Below are positions 26,212 to 27,944 of a stretch of 27,944 bases of DNA, one piece after another. Every line of letters starts with the position of its first letter. The stretch's first letter is position 1. The DNA comes from JAQVSH01 sp964451605. GTDB lineage: Bacteria > Bacteroidota > Bacteroidia > Bacteroidales > UBA4181. Below the pieces are notes generated by a model. That model was not told the origin of the DNA and made no database searches. It saw nothing but the letters and a program-made list of their open reading frames with translations. The stretch is taken from NCBI GenBank assembly GCA_964451605.1, contig CAYVJA010000039.1, forward strand, positions 1-27,944, written 5' to 3'. Position numbers and translations under genes: made by a program.

Positions 26212-27210
26212 TTACTCAGTGTCGTAGGCCCACTTCAAATAGATGGCTCCCCAGGTGAATCCTCCACCAAACGCGCTGAGAATCAAATTATCGCCCACCT
26301 TGAGTTTCTTCTCGTTCTCCCATAGGCAAAGGGGGATGGTGGCAGCGGTGGTATTACCATACCGCTCGATATTAATCATCACTTTCTCCTCAGGAAGCCC
26401 CATTCTGCGACCCACTGCATCGATAATCCGAAGATTGGCCTGGTGCGGAACCAGCCATGCAAGCGTTTCGGGGGTTAGTTGATTGCGTCGCATGATCTCA
26501 ACCGAGACATCGGCCATTCTGGAAACAGCAAATTTAAAGACAACCTGCCCCTCCTGATGGATATAATGCTCACGGTTCTGAACGGTCTCGAGCGAAGCAG
26601 GATGCAACGAGCCACCAGCCTTCATGTAGAGAAAATCGCGACCTACGCCGTCCGACTGAAAAAGATGATCCATCACACCCAACTCTTCGGTAGTGGGCTC
26701 CAGCAAAAGGGCTGTTCCGGCATCGCCAAAAAGAGCACAAGTGGAACGATCGGTGTAATCGACTATCGACGACATGGTATCGCCGGCCAGGAGAAGCACC
26801 TTTTTGTATTGCCCCGACTCCACAAACTTTGCTGCGGTTTCGAGCGCGTATATCATCCCGGAACAGGCAGCCAGAATGTCGAAAGCCCACGCATTCTTAA
26901 TACCCACATTGTCGCACACAAGGCAGGCGGTATTGGGAAACATCATATCGGGCGTAGTGGTAGCGCAGATAACCAAATCTATCTCATCGGGCGATATTCC
27001 CTTTTTCTTGAAGAGCGAGAGGACCGCCTGCGAAAGCATATAGGAGGTGGCCTTATCAGGATCTTTCATGATATGACGTTCCTTGATACCCACCCGCTGC
27101 ATAATCCATGCATCGGAGGTATCAACCATCCTGCTCAACTCTTCGTTAGTCAGGATGTATTCGGGCAGATAGACATCCAATCCCGTAATGGCAGCTCTGA
27201 TTTTACCCAT
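26212..27210 (-). CDS. fabH: 3-oxoacyl-[acyl-carrier-protein] synthase III
   Basis: FabH condenses acetyl- or other acyl-CoA with malonyl-ACP to start fatty-acid chains. The 332-residue protein carries the full catalytic triad: C116 in ILAACSGM, H256 in LVPHQANLRI and N286 in ERYGNTTAATIP. The N-terminal DAWIMQRVGIKERH and the closing SAFGGGFTWGAIYLKW are also typical. The ATG lies 1 nt after the plsX stop, giving the classic plsX-fabH pair with tight coupling. The acyl primer (straight or branched) cannot be told from the sequence alone. Confidence 0.96.
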   Translation of the reverse strand: MGKIRAAITGLDVYLPEYILTNEELSRMVDTSDAWIMQRVGIKERHIMKDPDKATSYMLSQAVLSLFKKKGISPDEIDLVICATTTPDMMFPNTACLVCDNVGIKNAWAFDILAACSGMIYALETAAKFVESGQYKKVLLLAGDTMSSIVDYTDRSTCALFGDAGTALLLEPTTEELGVMDHLFQSDGVGRDFLYMKAGGSLHPASLETVQNREHYIHQEGQVVFKFAVSRMADVSVEIMRRNQLTPETLAWLVPHQANLRIIDAVGRRMGLPEEKVMINIERYGNTTAATIPLCLWENEKKLKVGDNLILSAFGGGFTWGAIYLKWAYDTE

Positions 27211-27211
27211 T

Positions 27212-27944
27212 TTACTGAAATACGCTCATTATCTTAGACGGCAGCGAAGCGTTTACAAACGCCATAGACTGCAAAATCATGTTCTTTATAGCAATCTCGT
27301 TCGAGATACCATGACCCACAATAACATTGGCCCCAATCCCGAGAACAGGCATGCCGCCATAATTTTCGTAATTGAACCTTTCGAAGTAGGCGTCTTTTAT
27401 TCCCCTCTGACGCATCACGTGGTAGATTCCTTCTGCCTCCTTCAAAACGACATTCCCTACAAAACCATCGCAGACAGTAACGTCTACATCATTACTGAAA
27501 ATATGATTACCCTCAATATTCCCTACAAAATTGATATGCGGGTTATCCTGCATACCCTGATACGTTGCCTTGGTAAGGAGGTTACCCTTTTCTGCCTCCG
27601 AACCAATATTCAGAAGGCCTACTCTGGGCGATGCAATATTGAACATATTTTCCGCAAAGAGCGATCCCAATATGGCATATTGACAGAGCACCTCCGGTTT
27701 ACAATCGGCGTTAAGCCCTACGTCAACCAGAATACCAAAGCTCCCGTCGGGTTTGGGAATATAACCCACCAGGCAGGGCCGGATCACACCGGCGATAGAT
27801 TTAACGGTTTGCATGGCACCCACCATCATGGCTCCGGTGCTCCCGGCACTGGCAAAACAGTCAATCTCCCCTTCGCTTAGAAGCCGATACCCCACAGCAA
27901 TGCTGGAGTCGGGTTTGTGCACAAAGGCCTTGGCGGGATGTTCT
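27212..27944 (-). CDS. plsX: Phosphate acyltransferase PlsX, C-terminal part, runs off window
   Basis: PlsX makes acyl-phosphate from acyl-ACP for phospholipid synthesis. The visible 243 residues start in frame at the window edge (EHPAKAF...) and include SAGSTGAMMVGA, RPCLVGYIP, LVDVGLNADCKPE, LNIGSEAEKGN, VTVCDGFVGNVVLK and the C-terminal YGGMPVLGIGANVIVGHG. The start codon and roughly the first quarter lie outside the window. fabH follows directly, so fatty-acid initiation and phospholipid entry are co-expressed. Confidence 0.94.
   Translation of the reverse strand, partial: EHPAKAFVHKPDSSIAVGYRLLSEGEIDCFASAGSTGAMMVGAMQTVKSIAGVIRPCLVGYIPKPDGSFGILVDVGLNADCKPEVLCQYAILGSLFAENMFNIASPRVGLLNIGSEAEKGNLLTKATYQGMQDNPHINFVGNIEGNHIFSNDVDVTVCDGFVGNVVLKEAEGIYHVMRQRGIKDAYFERFNYENYGGMPVLGIGANVIVGHGISNEIAIKNMILQSMAFVNASLPSKIMSVFQ

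Noticed and set aside
27188..27880. Plus-strand open frame of 230 codons
   Set aside because: It is antisense to plsX and without recognisable features.

Overview
The window looks like a piece of a Bacteroidota (order Bacteroidales) chromosome from a draft or metagenome-derived assembly. The evidence is the gene content: DUF4834, DUF4492, DUF5683 and CCDC81-type HU proteins, a 6-bladed beta-propeller lipoprotein and TonB-linked outer-membrane proteins. A second line of evidence is the repeated appearance of the Bacteroidota promoter element TAnnTTTG just upstream of genes, often with a TTTG box 18-20 nt further up. No rRNA, tRNA, CRISPR array, transposase or phage gene was seen.

Layout. 1-7336 (all minus strand) is a cell-envelope block: the N-terminal part of a large MG2-domain protein, a 6-bladed propeller lipoprotein, a small protein with a TonB C-terminal domain, and a tricorn-type S41 protease broken by a frameshift. 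Two related intergenic repeats made of nested inverted and short tandem repeats sit on either side of the small TonB-domain gene. 7491-8623 (plus) carries DUF4834 and a zinc-ribbon methyltransferase, overlapping by 4 bp. 8682-11589 (plus) is the cytochrome bd operon (DUF4492, cydA, cydB). 11586-13623 (minus) is a TonB-dependent receptor interrupted by 17 Ns. 13707-15515 (plus) is pssA plus a glutaminyl-peptide cyclotransferase. 15583-19573 (plus) is the Bacteroidota parA-parB-DUF5683-mltD cluster, with an in-frame TAG in parB. 19577-25409 (minus) holds a TonB-like energy transducer, a 949-residue peptidase/propeller/beta-barrel protein, mannose-1-phosphate guanylyltransferase and galE. 25533-26177 (plus) is a membrane-anchored HU/CCDC81 protein. 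26212-27944 (minus) is plsX-fabH.

How the genes fit together. Most are housekeeping or envelope functions: phospholipid synthesis (pssA, plsX, fabH), nucleotide-sugar supply (galE, GDP-mannose synthesis), chromosome partition and peptidoglycan turnover (par cluster, mltD), microaerobic respiration (cyd) and TonB-energised import. Three lesions stand out: the tricorn frameshift near 5576, the parB TAG at 16512 and the N gap at 12857. In a draft assembly each may be an artefact. The least ordinary items are the composite repeats at 2894-3051 and 3875-4092, and the 949-residue protein that appears to join a gluzincin-like peptidase, a propeller and an outer-membrane barrel. I see no clear new multi-gene system.
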